DNA of 6,642 bases from NCBI GenBank assembly GCA_002404095.1, contig DHJA01000148.1, positions 1 through 6,642 on the forward strand, given 5' to 3'. A program made the position numbers and the translations under genes. How positions within the stretch are numbered: the first letter of the stretch is position 1; each line of letters begins with the position of its first letter. Positions 1-6,623 of the stretch are shown piece by piece. The notes under the pieces are model-generated. The model saw nothing but the letters and a program-made list of their open reading frames with translations, searched no databases and was not told the origin of the DNA. This DNA comes from Planctomycetaceae bacterium UBA4732. GTDB lineage: Bacteria; Planctomycetota; Planctomycetia; Gemmatales; Gemmataceae.

Positions 1-23
1 GCTGCGTTGCGGGCCGCGGCGCA

Positions 24-37
24 GGGGGGGGGGGGGG
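24..37. repeat. Homopolymer of 14 G
   Basis: Fourteen consecutive G on the plus strand (C on the transcribed strand) lie about 47 bases beyond the queE stop codon, in a gene-free flank. Such a tract is prone to slippage and to sequencing or assembly error. Nothing coding overlaps it within the window. Confidence 0.8.
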
Positions 38-46
38 CGGGAGGTC

Positions 47-60
47 CGCCGCCATCGGCG
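47..60. other. Short hairpin downstream of queE
   Basis: CGCCG (47-51) pairs with CGGCG (56-60) around CCAT, 24 bases after the queE stop. A competing 5-bp stem GGCGG (36-40) with CCGCC (46-50) overlaps it. No T tract follows on the minus strand, so a terminator role is doubtful. The remainder of 1-83 holds no recognisable feature except the G homopolymer. Confidence 0.25.
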
Positions 61-83
61 CGATGCTGCTAACCGATCCCTCT

Positions 84-728
84 TCACGGGAGATTCAGCA
101 GCTTATGTGTTTGTAAACTCAATCTCCATCGGGGGTGTTCCAAGCAATAGCGGATCGCTAATTGAGTATTTCGCTCGCGCTCCGGCCCATCCATCGGCTG
201 AAGGAAGAACCAACGAAAGTCGAGCGCTTCGTATCGGTCAGGTTCCGCGCCAGGTTGCGGGAACACCAACTTCAACTCATCGCCGGCCTTTAGGACCAGC
301 TCGGCGTTTGCCTTGGGGCTGACGCATATCCAATCGATGCCCGGCGGCGGCAAGCGTGTGCCATTGGTTTCGACGGCGACCTCGAAACCGGCTTTGTGCA
401 GTGCGTGAATGAACGGCTCGTCGAGTTGGAGCAAAGGTTCGCCGCCGGTGCAGACGACTAAAGGACGAGAGGCCGATGAAGCGTCCCCAGGCCAGTGACC
501 GGCCACGGCGGCGGCTAAGGCTTGGGCGGACGAAAATCGGCCGCCACCCGGACCATCAACGCCTACGAAATCGGTGTCGCAGAAGCGACAAACAGCCGCT
601 TCTCGATCCTCTTCCAGTCCCGTCCAAAGGTTGCAGCCAGTGAACCGACAAAAGACGGCAGCGCGGCCAGTATTCGCTCCTTCGCCCTGTAAGGTATAGT
701 AAATCTCTTTGACCTGATAGTTCTTCAC
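84..728 (-). CDS. queE: 7-carboxy-7-deazaguanine synthase QueE
   Basis: This is a radical-SAM enzyme that converts 6-carboxytetrahydropterin to 7-carboxy-7-deazaguanine, the ring-contraction step towards preQ0 and queuosine, in the cytoplasm. With the GTG start at 728 it has 214 residues, normal for the family. It opens with VKEIYYTLQGEG (6-17), the usual QueE substrate/SAM entry motif. The 4Fe-4S cysteines are C32, C47 and C50, a CX14CX2C spacing as in the Burkholderia-type QueE rather than the plain CX3CX2C of most radical-SAM enzymes. TGGEP (94-98), ETNGT (120-124), SPKA (137-140) and the C-terminal LQTHK are further family signatures. A TTG at 743 would add five residues (MKRCG); neither start has a strong Shine-Dalgarno, and GTG gives the more usual N-terminus. 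It begins about 36 bases after the M28 gene stops, so it is probably read through from it. No queC, queD or queF is visible nearby. Confidence 0.95.
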   Translation of the reverse strand: MKNYQVKEIYYTLQGEGANTGRAAVFCRFTGCNLWTGLEEDREAAVCRFCDTDFVGVDGPGGGRFSSAQALAAAVAGHWPGDASSASRPLVVCTGGEPLLQLDEPFIHALHKAGFEVAVETNGTRLPPPGIDWICVSPKANAELVLKAGDELKLVFPQPGAEPDRYEALDFRWFFLQPMDGPERERNTQLAIRYCLEHPRWRLSLQTHKLLNLP

Positions 729-764
729 GCCGCACCGCTTCAAGATGGCACCCGAAAAGCATGG

Positions 765-3653
765 CTAACACGGTGGCTTCTCCGTCGCCGCGCGAACCGC
801 CGACTCAAGTGCGATCGCCGACACCGCCGCCCCGTAATCGAGGTCGATGTTGGCCATTGTATCATGCTCGTCGTGGTATCCCTCTCGATTGATGTCGTAA
901 TTCTCCATGAAGAGCACAGCCGGCACCCCGGCGTCGGAGAAGATCAGGCCGTCGGTATTGTACAGTGTGCTGTGCGGGGCGGTCGGCGTCCGTACTTCGC
1001 CGAGAAGCGTGGGATAAGCCGCGACGGCCGGGATTTTCTTGCCGTCCGCGCTTCGCTTGCCGCGACCGAGGCCGCGGCGGGCGGGCTTATGATTCCACGC
1101 CGGGACCGAGGCGTTCCAGATTTCGGCGGCGATCTGCGCCTGCCGCGCCAGCCATAGCGACGGCGCCCCGGCGCCCGGCGATATCTGGAATATGTCACGA
1201 TTGTGGTCGTTATTGTGCGCGATCATGTCCATGACGTAGAGGCCGCGCACCTGGACGCGCGATAGGTCGCGCGTCTTGCCATCCGGCAGGTGCAGCTTTA
1301 ACGTCCCTTCGATCAGCCGTTGGCACAAGGCGCGGGCGCCGAGACAGTCCGACGGAAACTCCTCGCCGGTCAAATGAACTAGCCAGACGTCGCAGCCGAG
1401 TCGGCCCTCACGGCTCAGGTCGAGCAGGATCGGCGCCGACAGCATCAACGTAGCCGTCGCGGAATGGTTGTCGTCCGCCCCGGCCGCCGCCACGCGCGCC
1501 CCGTGGGCGTCGTAACAGTCCGCCATGTAGGCCGTATCGTAATGGTCCGCGAAGATCACGGCCTGGCCGCGGTTGCGGCCGGGAATGATCGTCAGCAGAT
1601 CGCGTTCGTGGCTCCGGCCGTCCTGGTTCGCCGCCCAGCCGTCGGCCCAGGGGAAGTCGAAGTCGGTGCGCCATTGGAAGGGAATCTCGCCAGCCAACGC
1701 TTTACCCTTCATGCCGGCGCCGTCGATCGCTTTGGCGTAATAGGCCAACAGATAATCGCCCAGGGCTATCAAGTCGCAGCCTTCGTGCGACAACTGGCGC
1801 CGGGTGGCGGCGTCGCGTATGCTGTCGGCGTTGTTCTTATTGACATATTTACCCTCCGAAAGGAAGGCGATGGTCTTCCAGTATTGCGTCTCGTAGGCGC
1901 GCGTGGCCGTGCGGGCGTAAGTCCGCGATTCTGGCGCGCGACCTTGCGGCACGGGCGCCTTCTCCGTTTCGATTAGTCCCTTCACGCCGGCGACCGCGGC
2001 CGGCAGAGCCTCCAGCCATTGGTCGAGCGTCTCATGCTTGGGGGCAGTGACCAGACTGCGGGCGAAGGAGCGCGACAACGGCTTTTCACCGCATAATTCC
2101 CAGGCGTTGAACAGCTTGCGGACGCCGCGTCCGACGTTATGCGCTTGGGGCGTCTGGCCCTGGTGCAGCATTTCGACGGCCGCGCTCGGCAGGTCGCGCC
2201 GCAGCAAACGCGGCCATAACTCTACCGCTTTGTCCGGTCGCAAATCGTTTTCCGCATAGGCAGTGAGGTATCCAAGCGGGGCGTCGGGCAGGACGGTCGG
2301 CGCGCCCTTCTCGGACAGCCAGGCGACCAGCGGCCGCTGCCAGTAGACTTCGTGCCGGCCGACGCGCATGGCGGGATACTGGAAGCGATAGCCGAACAAG
2401 CCGCCCTCTTCAACAGTATGAAAGGTCGCTTTCATATCCGTTCCGGAGGCGAGCGGCCCATCAAGCAGTAGATGGAAGCCGCCCGTCCATAGCTGAATGT
2501 TGCGCGCCATCGGCTTGTCGTAGAGGCCGAGGTCGTCGGGGATGGTGCTGAATAGCACGTGCAACATCTTGTCCTCGCGGCCCATAAGCGCAAGCTCGTC
2601 CTGATCGCGAAGTACCTTGGCCCAGCGATGCGTGCGGCGGAAGGTATTAAGCATGGGACCGTAATGCGAATGCGGCTTCGACACTCCCGGCTTCGGTTCG
2701 TGCATCCAACCCGACTGAGGCACGCGCAGACCGTGCGGCGCCTCACTCCGCAGGATGATGTTAAGCAGCTGCGTTTGCAGCGCGAACGGCAAGCTCTGTT
2801 GCAATTCCACGGCACCGGGCGCTCCCCAGAATATCAGACTGCCGGGGTAGGGGATGATGTGGAGCTTCCCGGCGAGATAAGCACTCTGAAACGTCTCCGG
2901 CAGTTGACCGAAGGGCCGAAACGTGAGTAGATATTTCACGCCCTCGACGGCTTGGCGCGGCTTCCAGACGTAGGGCGCGGTCCACGACGGCAGTGCTTCA
3001 TCCGACGGCCAGGGGAACGATTCGCGCTTGTCTTGCGGCAGAATGCGAAAGCCGGCAAGGCGCAGGTCGTCGGGGCCGTGCGTTTCCACGCCGTAGGCGC
3101 CGGCCAGCAGACGGCGGATAAAGTCAATGCCGATCTCTTTTGGCGCTTCTTTGCCGGGGGCAGTATAGAAACTCTTCCAGAACGCGCGTTCCGGCCCTTG
3201 TTCGCTGCCGCCGAATAGCGTCCAGCGCACGCGGCCTTTGTCGTCCTGGGTGCGCGACAGCGCTAACGGCGCCAGCACGACGAAACGCTCGTGGGTCAGC
3301 GTTGCGACCTTCTCGGCCAAGGACAGCGGCCAGTAGGGATTATCGAGGAGCTTCTTGGGGGCGATGCCGTGGCCGCGTTTGCCTTGCGCTAGCCGCGCCA
3401 GCGCTTGGACGAGCTGGCCGCCGACTTGTTCCAGCCCGGGCCGCAGTTCCAGCGCCTCTTCGTACTCGTCGATCCGCCAGCCGTAGGGATCGTCGTCCGC
3501 GAACGGCAGCAGATCGCGGGGCGCGTGAGAGTACGGCCGCTGACCGAGGCGCGGCGGCGGCATATATTCGGAGTAAGCGGATAAGGGATAGGCGTTTTCA
3601 CCCTTAAACCAGGGCGCGCCGTCGAGAAGCGTTTTCCAGCTGGGAGCGGACAT
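765..3653 (-). CDS. M28-family zinc peptidase with long unassigned N-terminal region
   Basis: This is a 962-residue protein whose C-terminal third is an M28 (aminopeptidase Y/S-type) zinc peptidase. The metal site looks complete: H704 and D706 in ADHYDT, D727/D728 in GADDN, general base E764 and ligand E765 in TGEE, D809 in VMDM, and H927 in the closing YHDEHDT motif followed by ANID. By family knowledge such enzymes remove N-terminal residues or act on small peptides; the substrate here is unknown. Residues 1 to about 570 match no family I recognise. They are rich in aromatic residues and Pro, and include a His cluster (GWMHEP at 315-320, PHSH at 327-330). There is no signal peptide or membrane segment, unusual because many bacterial M28 enzymes are exported, so it is probably cytoplasmic. 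I prefer the ATG at 3653 (MSAPSWK) over a GTG at 3692 that would add 13 residues; neither has a clear Shine-Dalgarno. queE follows closely downstream. Confidence 0.9.
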   Translation of the reverse strand: MSAPSWKTLLDGAPWFKGENAYPLSAYSEYMPPPRLGQRPYSHAPRDLLPFADDDPYGWRIDEYEEALELRPGLEQVGGQLVQALARLAQGKRGHGIAPKKLLDNPYWPLSLAEKVATLTHERFVVLAPLALSRTQDDKGRVRWTLFGGSEQGPERAFWKSFYTAPGKEAPKEIGIDFIRRLLAGAYGVETHGPDDLRLAGFRILPQDKRESFPWPSDEALPSWTAPYVWKPRQAVEGVKYLLTFRPFGQLPETFQSAYLAGKLHIIPYPGSLIFWGAPGAVELQQSLPFALQTQLLNIILRSEAPHGLRVPQSGWMHEPKPGVSKPHSHYGPMLNTFRRTHRWAKVLRDQDELALMGREDKMLHVLFSTIPDDLGLYDKPMARNIQLWTGGFHLLLDGPLASGTDMKATFHTVEEGGLFGYRFQYPAMRVGRHEVYWQRPLVAWLSEKGAPTVLPDAPLGYLTAYAENDLRPDKAVELWPRLLRRDLPSAAVEMLHQGQTPQAHNVGRGVRKLFNAWELCGEKPLSRSFARSLVTAPKHETLDQWLEALPAAVAGVKGLIETEKAPVPQGRAPESRTYARTATRAYETQYWKTIAFLSEGKYVNKNNADSIRDAATRRQLSHEGCDLIALGDYLLAYYAKAIDGAGMKGKALAGEIPFQWRTDFDFPWADGWAANQDGRSHERDLLTIIPGRNRGQAVIFADHYDTAYMADCYDAHGARVAAAGADDNHSATATLMLSAPILLDLSREGRLGCDVWLVHLTGEEFPSDCLGARALCQRLIEGTLKLHLPDGKTRDLSRVQVRGLYVMDMIAHNNDHNRDIFQISPGAGAPSLWLARQAQIAAEIWNASVPAWNHKPARRGLGRGKRSADGKKIPAVAAYPTLLGEVRTPTAPHSTLYNTDGLIFSDAGVPAVLFMENYDINREGYHDEHDTMANIDLDYGAAVSAIALESAVRAATEKPPC

Positions 3654-3742
3654 AGCAGGCCCACCGTCGCGGAGAAAAGAGATCGGCCACACCGCTGAGA
3701 TAGCGTTGCGGCCGGCGACGGCAAGCGGGAATACGATACCAT

Positions 3743-3782
3743 CCCTCGCTCGCGCTCTACCAGCCCTGAGCGCAAGCGAGGG
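3743..3782. repeat. 15-bp inverted repeat between the exported protein and M28 genes
   Basis: CCCTCGCTCGCGCTC (3743-3757) pairs with GAGCGCAAGCGAGGG (3768-3782) across a 10-base loop. The single mismatch (C3751 with A3774) becomes a G-U wobble in RNA made from the minus strand, the coding strand here, so that transcript can form 15 consecutive pairs. The hairpin starts 24 bases after the exported-protein stop codon. It is not followed by a U tract on the minus strand, so it is not a standard intrinsic terminator; it could be a 3' end stabiliser or a dispersed palindromic repeat. The rest of the 152-base spacer (3654-3805) shows no gene and no convincing promoter. Confidence 0.65.
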
Positions 3783-3805
3783 GGGTTGGGTTCGTAGGAA
3801 AGCGT

Positions 3806-4888
3806 TCAGTCGCCGATCTGAATTTCCAGATCCGCCGCATTCAGGCTCAGTTTTTCGGATGTGATTTCGTTCGCTCCGTCGCTCGACATGACGTGGACGT
3901 GGCCCTCCAGATCGAGACGGCCTTCGCGCAAGATGATCCGGTCGGAGGTTCCTTTCCAGCCGTTGTCGCCGTCGCTGAATTCAACGCACTTACGGCCGTG
4001 CATTGTGTCGATGTGGATGCGCCGGGCCGGCTTCTTGACCGCTTCGGCGGCGCCGCATTGCTTGACGGCGGGACACGACGCCATAACAGGAACCTGAAAC
4101 TCTGGCGGCGCGGAAGCCACCGGAATCTGGATATACTCCGACGCGACAATCGGCTCGCTCTTCGCATCGTCGCCGAACAGGCTTGTCGCCACGTCTGCGA
4201 CCGTGTCGATCAAGTCTTCGACCACCTCGACGACGCAATCCAAAGCCGAATCCTCCGCGTCGTCTTCCGGGGGGATCGTCGTTACCGTCACCTCGGCCCA
4301 GGCGCGATCTGAGCCGTCCTCGCCTTTCTTTAGCACGAGCCGCTTCATCTTTCCGAGCGTGACGCAACGCTCCATGTCCACCCTCTCGGTCACCCTGTTG
4401 GGCTGGCCGGCCGGCGCGTCGCATACTTTTGACTGCTCCACGCCCAGTTTCAGTTGGACGTGCTTGTCCGGTCTCGTCACCTGAATTACCAGTGCGACGC
4501 CGCCGTGTTCGCCTTTCGGGGTTTGCACGTCTTGGACGAGAACGGAAGCCGTTTGCCCCTCGAACACAGTCACCTTGGGCGACATCAATTCATCGCAATC
4601 GCCCTCGGCGTTGGTGGTCACGATCTTCGTCCACACCACATATTGCATGGCATTGGCCAGCGCTTCATACGCGCAGCATTTGGCTGAGCCGGCGCAGGGT
4701 GGGCAGGTTTGGCTGCACGGGGCGGTGTGCGGAACCGCGGCCATCCGCGTGGGATAGGGCGACGGTAAGACTTCGACGGATGTGCGGGCGGTCGGCGCGA
4801 CTTCTTCCTCTTCCTCCGCGCGGACGGTGCCGGCGCCGAAGGCGAGAAGCAGGGCAAGGGGGGCGAGCCAGCGAACCTTTTGGGTCAT
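3806..4888 (-). CDS. Exported acidic Cys-rich protein, secretin-like segment
   Basis: This is a 360-residue protein of unknown function. The start is fixed by ATG at 4888 with GGAGG eight bases upstream; an in-frame upstream start at 4939 would put 17 odd residues before the signal peptide and is rejected. Residues 1-24 are a typical Sec signal peptide (basic MTQKVR, hydrophobic LAPLALLLAFGAG, then TVRA), probably cut before an EEEEE run. The mature part has twelve cysteines (58, 62, 65, 71, 72, 98, 156, 175, 218, 272, 278, 301), five of them in a tight cluster at 58-72, suggesting disulfides or metal binding outside the cytoplasm. Residues 98-125 (core MSPKVTVFEGQTASV) resemble the strand found in secretin-family proteins, where unfolded data-like text reads 'aPKVTvfNGQtA'. 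Residues 313-360 form short alternating strands weakly like OstA/LptA repeats. Both resemblances are from memory. No pore-forming secretin core is present, so it is not a complete secretin. Confidence 0.85.
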   Translation of the reverse strand: MTQKVRWLAPLALLLAFGAGTVRAEEEEEVAPTARTSVEVLPSPYPTRMAAVPHTAPCSQTCPPCAGSAKCCAYEALANAMQYVVWTKIVTTNAEGDCDELMSPKVTVFEGQTASVLVQDVQTPKGEHGGVALVIQVTRPDKHVQLKLGVEQSKVCDAPAGQPNRVTERVDMERCVTLGKMKRLVLKKGEDGSDRAWAEVTVTTIPPEDDAEDSALDCVVEVVEDLIDTVADVATSLFGDDAKSEPIVASEYIQIPVASAPPEFQVPVMASCPAVKQCGAAEAVKKPARRIHIDTMHGRKCVEFSDGDNGWKGTSDRIILREGRLDLEGHVHVMSSDGANEITSEKLSLNAADLEIQIGD

Positions 4889-4896
4889 GGGTATTT

Positions 4897-4901
4897 CCTC
4901 C
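4897..4901 (-). promoter_or_regulatory. Shine-Dalgarno of the exported Cys-rich protein
   Basis: GGAGG on the minus strand lies eight bases before the ATG at 4888. It is the strongest ribosome binding site in the window, and it decides this start over the in-frame upstream one at 4939. Confidence 0.85.
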
Positions 4902-4970
4902 ACGGGATCCGATGCGGTTTCGGACGCGGAAGAGGCCATACCAGAAGGTTTTCACGGAATCGACGGCAAC

Positions 4971-5477
4971 TTACTGAGCGTGAGCCTGGCGAGCCGGGCG
5001 AGCCGCCGGGTTTATCCCGGCGGGCCGGACGGCGGGCGTGAAGCCCGCCGCTCGCCTTGGTTGCGCTGGCACGGTCGTCTTACGGCAGAAGCGTGGCGGC
5101 CCGAAAACGAACGTACCCAGCACAATGGCGCCGAAGCTGATATGGATCCAAACGAAAAATTCGCGCGGCATGTTGAAGAAAAGGATGCTGTTGAAGAACC
5201 AGCCGATGGCGGAGTCGTTCACCGTTTGACCGGAAAGATCACGGAGGTGACGTTCCCAGAGCGTCAGCGGACAGACGATGTCGCTGGCTGCTTCTGCTAC
5301 CACGACGCCGATACACAGCAGATGAGTAAGGCGAAACCAGGGATTGCGCACCCACTTCCAGCGGCACACCAGGCCGATCAGGATCAGCAACTGGCCAATG
5401 ACGACAAAACCGACAAATAATGTATGAACCGCCACGATGGCGTCGGCCGACGCGGCGTAGAATGCCTGACTTTCCAT
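4971..5477 (-). CDS. DUF2784 family membrane protein
   Basis: This is a 168-residue inner-membrane protein of the uncharacterised DUF2784 family. Hydrophobic segments are seen at about 10-37, 50-68 and 105-127, with a further short one near 92-102. The family hallmark DIVCPLTLWER (66-76) follows the second segment, and the N-terminal ADAIVAVHTLFVGFVV matches the usual DUF2784 opening. The biochemical role is unknown. The ATG at 5477 has GGGAG nine bases upstream, which supports the start. The conserved part ends near residue 130; residues from about 143 onward (GFTPAVRPAGINPAARPAR and a few more) are encoded inside the palindromic repeat at 4997-5056 and its flank, so this tail is probably an accidental extension by an inserted repeat rather than a functional domain. 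The stop codon TAA at 4971-4973 lies just beyond the palindrome. Confidence 0.88.
   Translation of the reverse strand: MESQAFYAASADAIVAVHTLFVGFVVIGQLLILIGLVCRWKWVRNPWFRLTHLLCIGVVVAEAASDIVCPLTLWERHLRDLSGQTVNDSAIGWFFNSILFFNMPREFFVWIHISFGAIVLGTFVFGPPRFCRKTTVPAQPRRAAGFTPAVRPAGINPAARPARQAHAQ
4997..5056. repeat. REP-like palindrome forming a three-way junction
   Basis: The sequence forms two adjacent hairpins: CCGCCGGG (5003-5010) with CCCGGCGG (5016-5023) around a TTTAT loop, and CGGCGGGC (5030-5037) with GCCCGCCG (5043-5050) around GTGAA. Both are closed by an outer 7-bp stem, GGCGAGC (4997-5003) with GCTCGCC (5050-5056); each inner stem gives up its outermost pair if all three form together. 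All stems are perfect Watson-Crick and can form on either strand. The left flank carries a near-tandem GGCGAGCC/GGGCGAGCC. The element lies over the 3' end of the DUF2784 gene and encodes its tail. It looks like a dispersed REP-type repeat of the kind I recall from planctomycete genomes, but no second full copy is present in this window. Confidence 0.7.
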
Positions 5478-5486
5478 CCAATCAAA

Positions 5487-5491
5487 CTCCC
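5487..5491 (-). promoter_or_regulatory. Shine-Dalgarno of the DUF2784 gene
   Basis: GGGAG on the minus strand lies nine bases before the ATG at 5477, supporting that start. Confidence 0.65.
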
Positions 5492-5500
5492 GAGAGATGA

Positions 5501-5557
5501 GGACCAGGGAAGGCGCGTCCCCAGGAATAGGATGCGGGACAGGCGTGATTTATTCCT
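5501..5557. other. Spacer with competing short stems upstream of the DUF2784 gene
   Basis: The 107-base gap between the amidohydrolase and DUF2784 genes holds several short complementary segments: AGGAATA (5523-5529) with TATTCCT (5551-5557), GTCCC (5517-5521) with GGGAC (5536-5540), and GGAC (5501-5504) with GTCC (5517-5520). The last two are mutually exclusive. They would lie in the 5' leader or be part of an intergenic repeat. No known riboswitch or leader motif is recognised, and stems this short can arise by chance. Confidence 0.25.
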
Positions 5558-5584
5558 ACGGCCGGCGGGATTCTTGCAGAAGAT

Positions 5585-6601
5585 TCAGACGGGGCGCGTC
5601 GTCGCGCCCGGCAAAACCCGTAAGGCGTTGCCGTGGTAAACGGCGTTGAGTACGTTGTCCGGCAAATGCAGGCCGAGCAGAGGCGGCGTCGCCGGGCCGC
5701 CGGGTTCCGGCGTGTAATCAGGGTCGGCGATGGGCGAGCGTCCTTCCCAGGCGCTTTCCCATAGAGTGCGGTGGCTCCAATAACGGCTGTGGTAGTGTTC
5801 ACGCGGCAGGCCGTCGCGCGTCACGAGATCGGAGCCGAATAGGAAGCGTTCCGGCTTTCGGACGATCAGCGCCCGTACCGCCTCGCGGTGGGCCGACACT
5901 TCGCGCACCTGCCATTTGGTAGCGCTCATGTCGTAATATAAATGGGGATACCGTTCCAGCAATTCTTCCAGGTGGTCGGCGTGTTCGGGGTCGCCGCCCA
6001 TGTGGGCCGCGATCCATGTCAGTTCGGGGAACATCTCCAACATGCGGCACAGGCCAACGTACTGGTCGGCCTTCACGCCGAACTTGGCGACGTCGGTATA
6101 GACCTTGCGAAACCAGGCGTCGGGGTCGCTGACGTGGACCATGACGACGCGCACGCCCGCCGCGCAGGCGCGACGGGCCGCCTCGATGCGCCACGGCGCG
6201 TCCACGAACAGGCCGCGTTCGCGGCCGCGCGGCGCCGACCAGAACTTGATGACGTCAACGCCCTGTTCGAGAAAGCGGTCGAGCAGGCGATACGCCGCGT
6301 CGTCCGGTTCGTCTATCGCTTTCTTTGAGATGGGGCCGTTGAAGCGAAGCCGGTCGCCGAATCGCTGACGCAATGCCGGGATGTCTTCCGGCGGACACAT
6401 GGAATAGGTCTGAACGACGCCGTACTCCTCGGCGACTGCCAGCATGGTTTCGGCTTGGGCGATGGACCATTCGGCGTCGTCCTTGCTGTCGGCCGATCGG
6501 GTGCGCGTGACGTGGGCGTGAGCGTCGATAATTGGGCCGGCGTAACGGAGATGGCGGTGATCGGCGAAGTCCTGGCTGGTGACGTTGTGTTCGGGCGGCA
6601 T
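5585..6601 (-). CDS. Amidohydrolase_2 family metal-dependent hydrolase
   Basis: This is a 338-residue TIM-barrel hydrolase of the amidohydrolase superfamily, Amidohydrolase_2 branch (decarboxylases and lactone/amide hydrolases). Metal-site elements run in the expected order: IIDAHAH (H28 and H30) on strand 1, K119 in DVIKFW, H156 in MVHVSD, H200 in AAHMGG, and D258 in FLFGSD, the usual catalytic/metal Asp. The C-terminal VYHGNALRVL (321-330) is the common closing motif of the family. There is no signal peptide, so it acts in the cytoplasm; the substrate cannot be told from sequence. The ATG at 6601 has GGAG five bases upstream. The enzyme is the first gene in the visible series; its promoter, if separate, would lie beyond the window. 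About 107 bases separate its stop from the DUF2784 start, and nothing suggests a shared pathway. Confidence 0.9.
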   Translation of the reverse strand: MPPEHNVTSQDFADHRHLRYAGPIIDAHAHVTRTRSADSKDDAEWSIAQAETMLAVAEEYGVVQTYSMCPPEDIPALRQRFGDRLRFNGPISKKAIDEPDDAAYRLLDRFLEQGVDVIKFWSAPRGRERGLFVDAPWRIEAARRACAAGVRVVMVHVSDPDAWFRKVYTDVAKFGVKADQYVGLCRMLEMFPELTWIAAHMGGDPEHADHLEELLERYPHLYYDMSATKWQVREVSAHREAVRALIVRKPERFLFGSDLVTRDGLPREHYHSRYWSHRTLWESAWEGRSPIADPDYTPEPGGPATPPLLGLHLPDNVLNAVYHGNALRVLPGATTRPV

Positions 6602-6606
6602 GGCGA

Positions 6607-6610
6607 CTCC
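6607..6610 (-). promoter_or_regulatory. Shine-Dalgarno of the amidohydrolase gene
   Basis: GGAG on the minus strand lies five bases before the ATG at 6601. The spacing is short but workable and supports the start. Confidence 0.5.
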
Positions 6611-6623
6611 AAACCAAACTCAC

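Noticed and set aside
84..728. Part of a 7-deazaguanine DNA-modification (dpd) or defence island
   Set aside because: Only queE is present; no dpd, nuclease, transglycosylase or other defence gene lies in the window, so a housekeeping queuosine role is simpler.
1464..1976. Plus-strand open frame of 170 codons
   Set aside because: It lies fully inside the M28 gene on the opposite strand, including its catalytic motifs, and shows no recognisable domain.
3654..3692. GTG-initiated 13-residue extension of the M28 protein
   Set aside because: There is no Shine-Dalgarno before the GTG; the ATG at 3653 gives a more ordinary N-terminus. The choice is not certain.
3654..3742. Sigma70-like promoter for the M28 gene
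   Set aside because: The best -35/-10 pair (TTGCCG, 16 bases, TATCTC) matches the consensus at only 4/6 and 3/6 positions, too weak to claim in GC-rich DNA.
3743..3782. Intrinsic terminator
   Set aside because: The stem is strong, but the minus-strand sequence after it (ATGGTATCGTAT) has no U tract, so it is reported as an inverted repeat instead.
4889..4939. Upstream in-frame extension of the exported protein
   Set aside because: It would place 17 residues before a perfect signal peptide, and the internal ATG at 4888 has a GGAGG at ideal spacing.
4782..5420. Plus-strand open frame of 212 codons
   Set aside because: It lies antisense to the exported protein and DUF2784 genes, has low-complexity composition with no family motif, and is the kind of open frame high GC produces opposite real genes.
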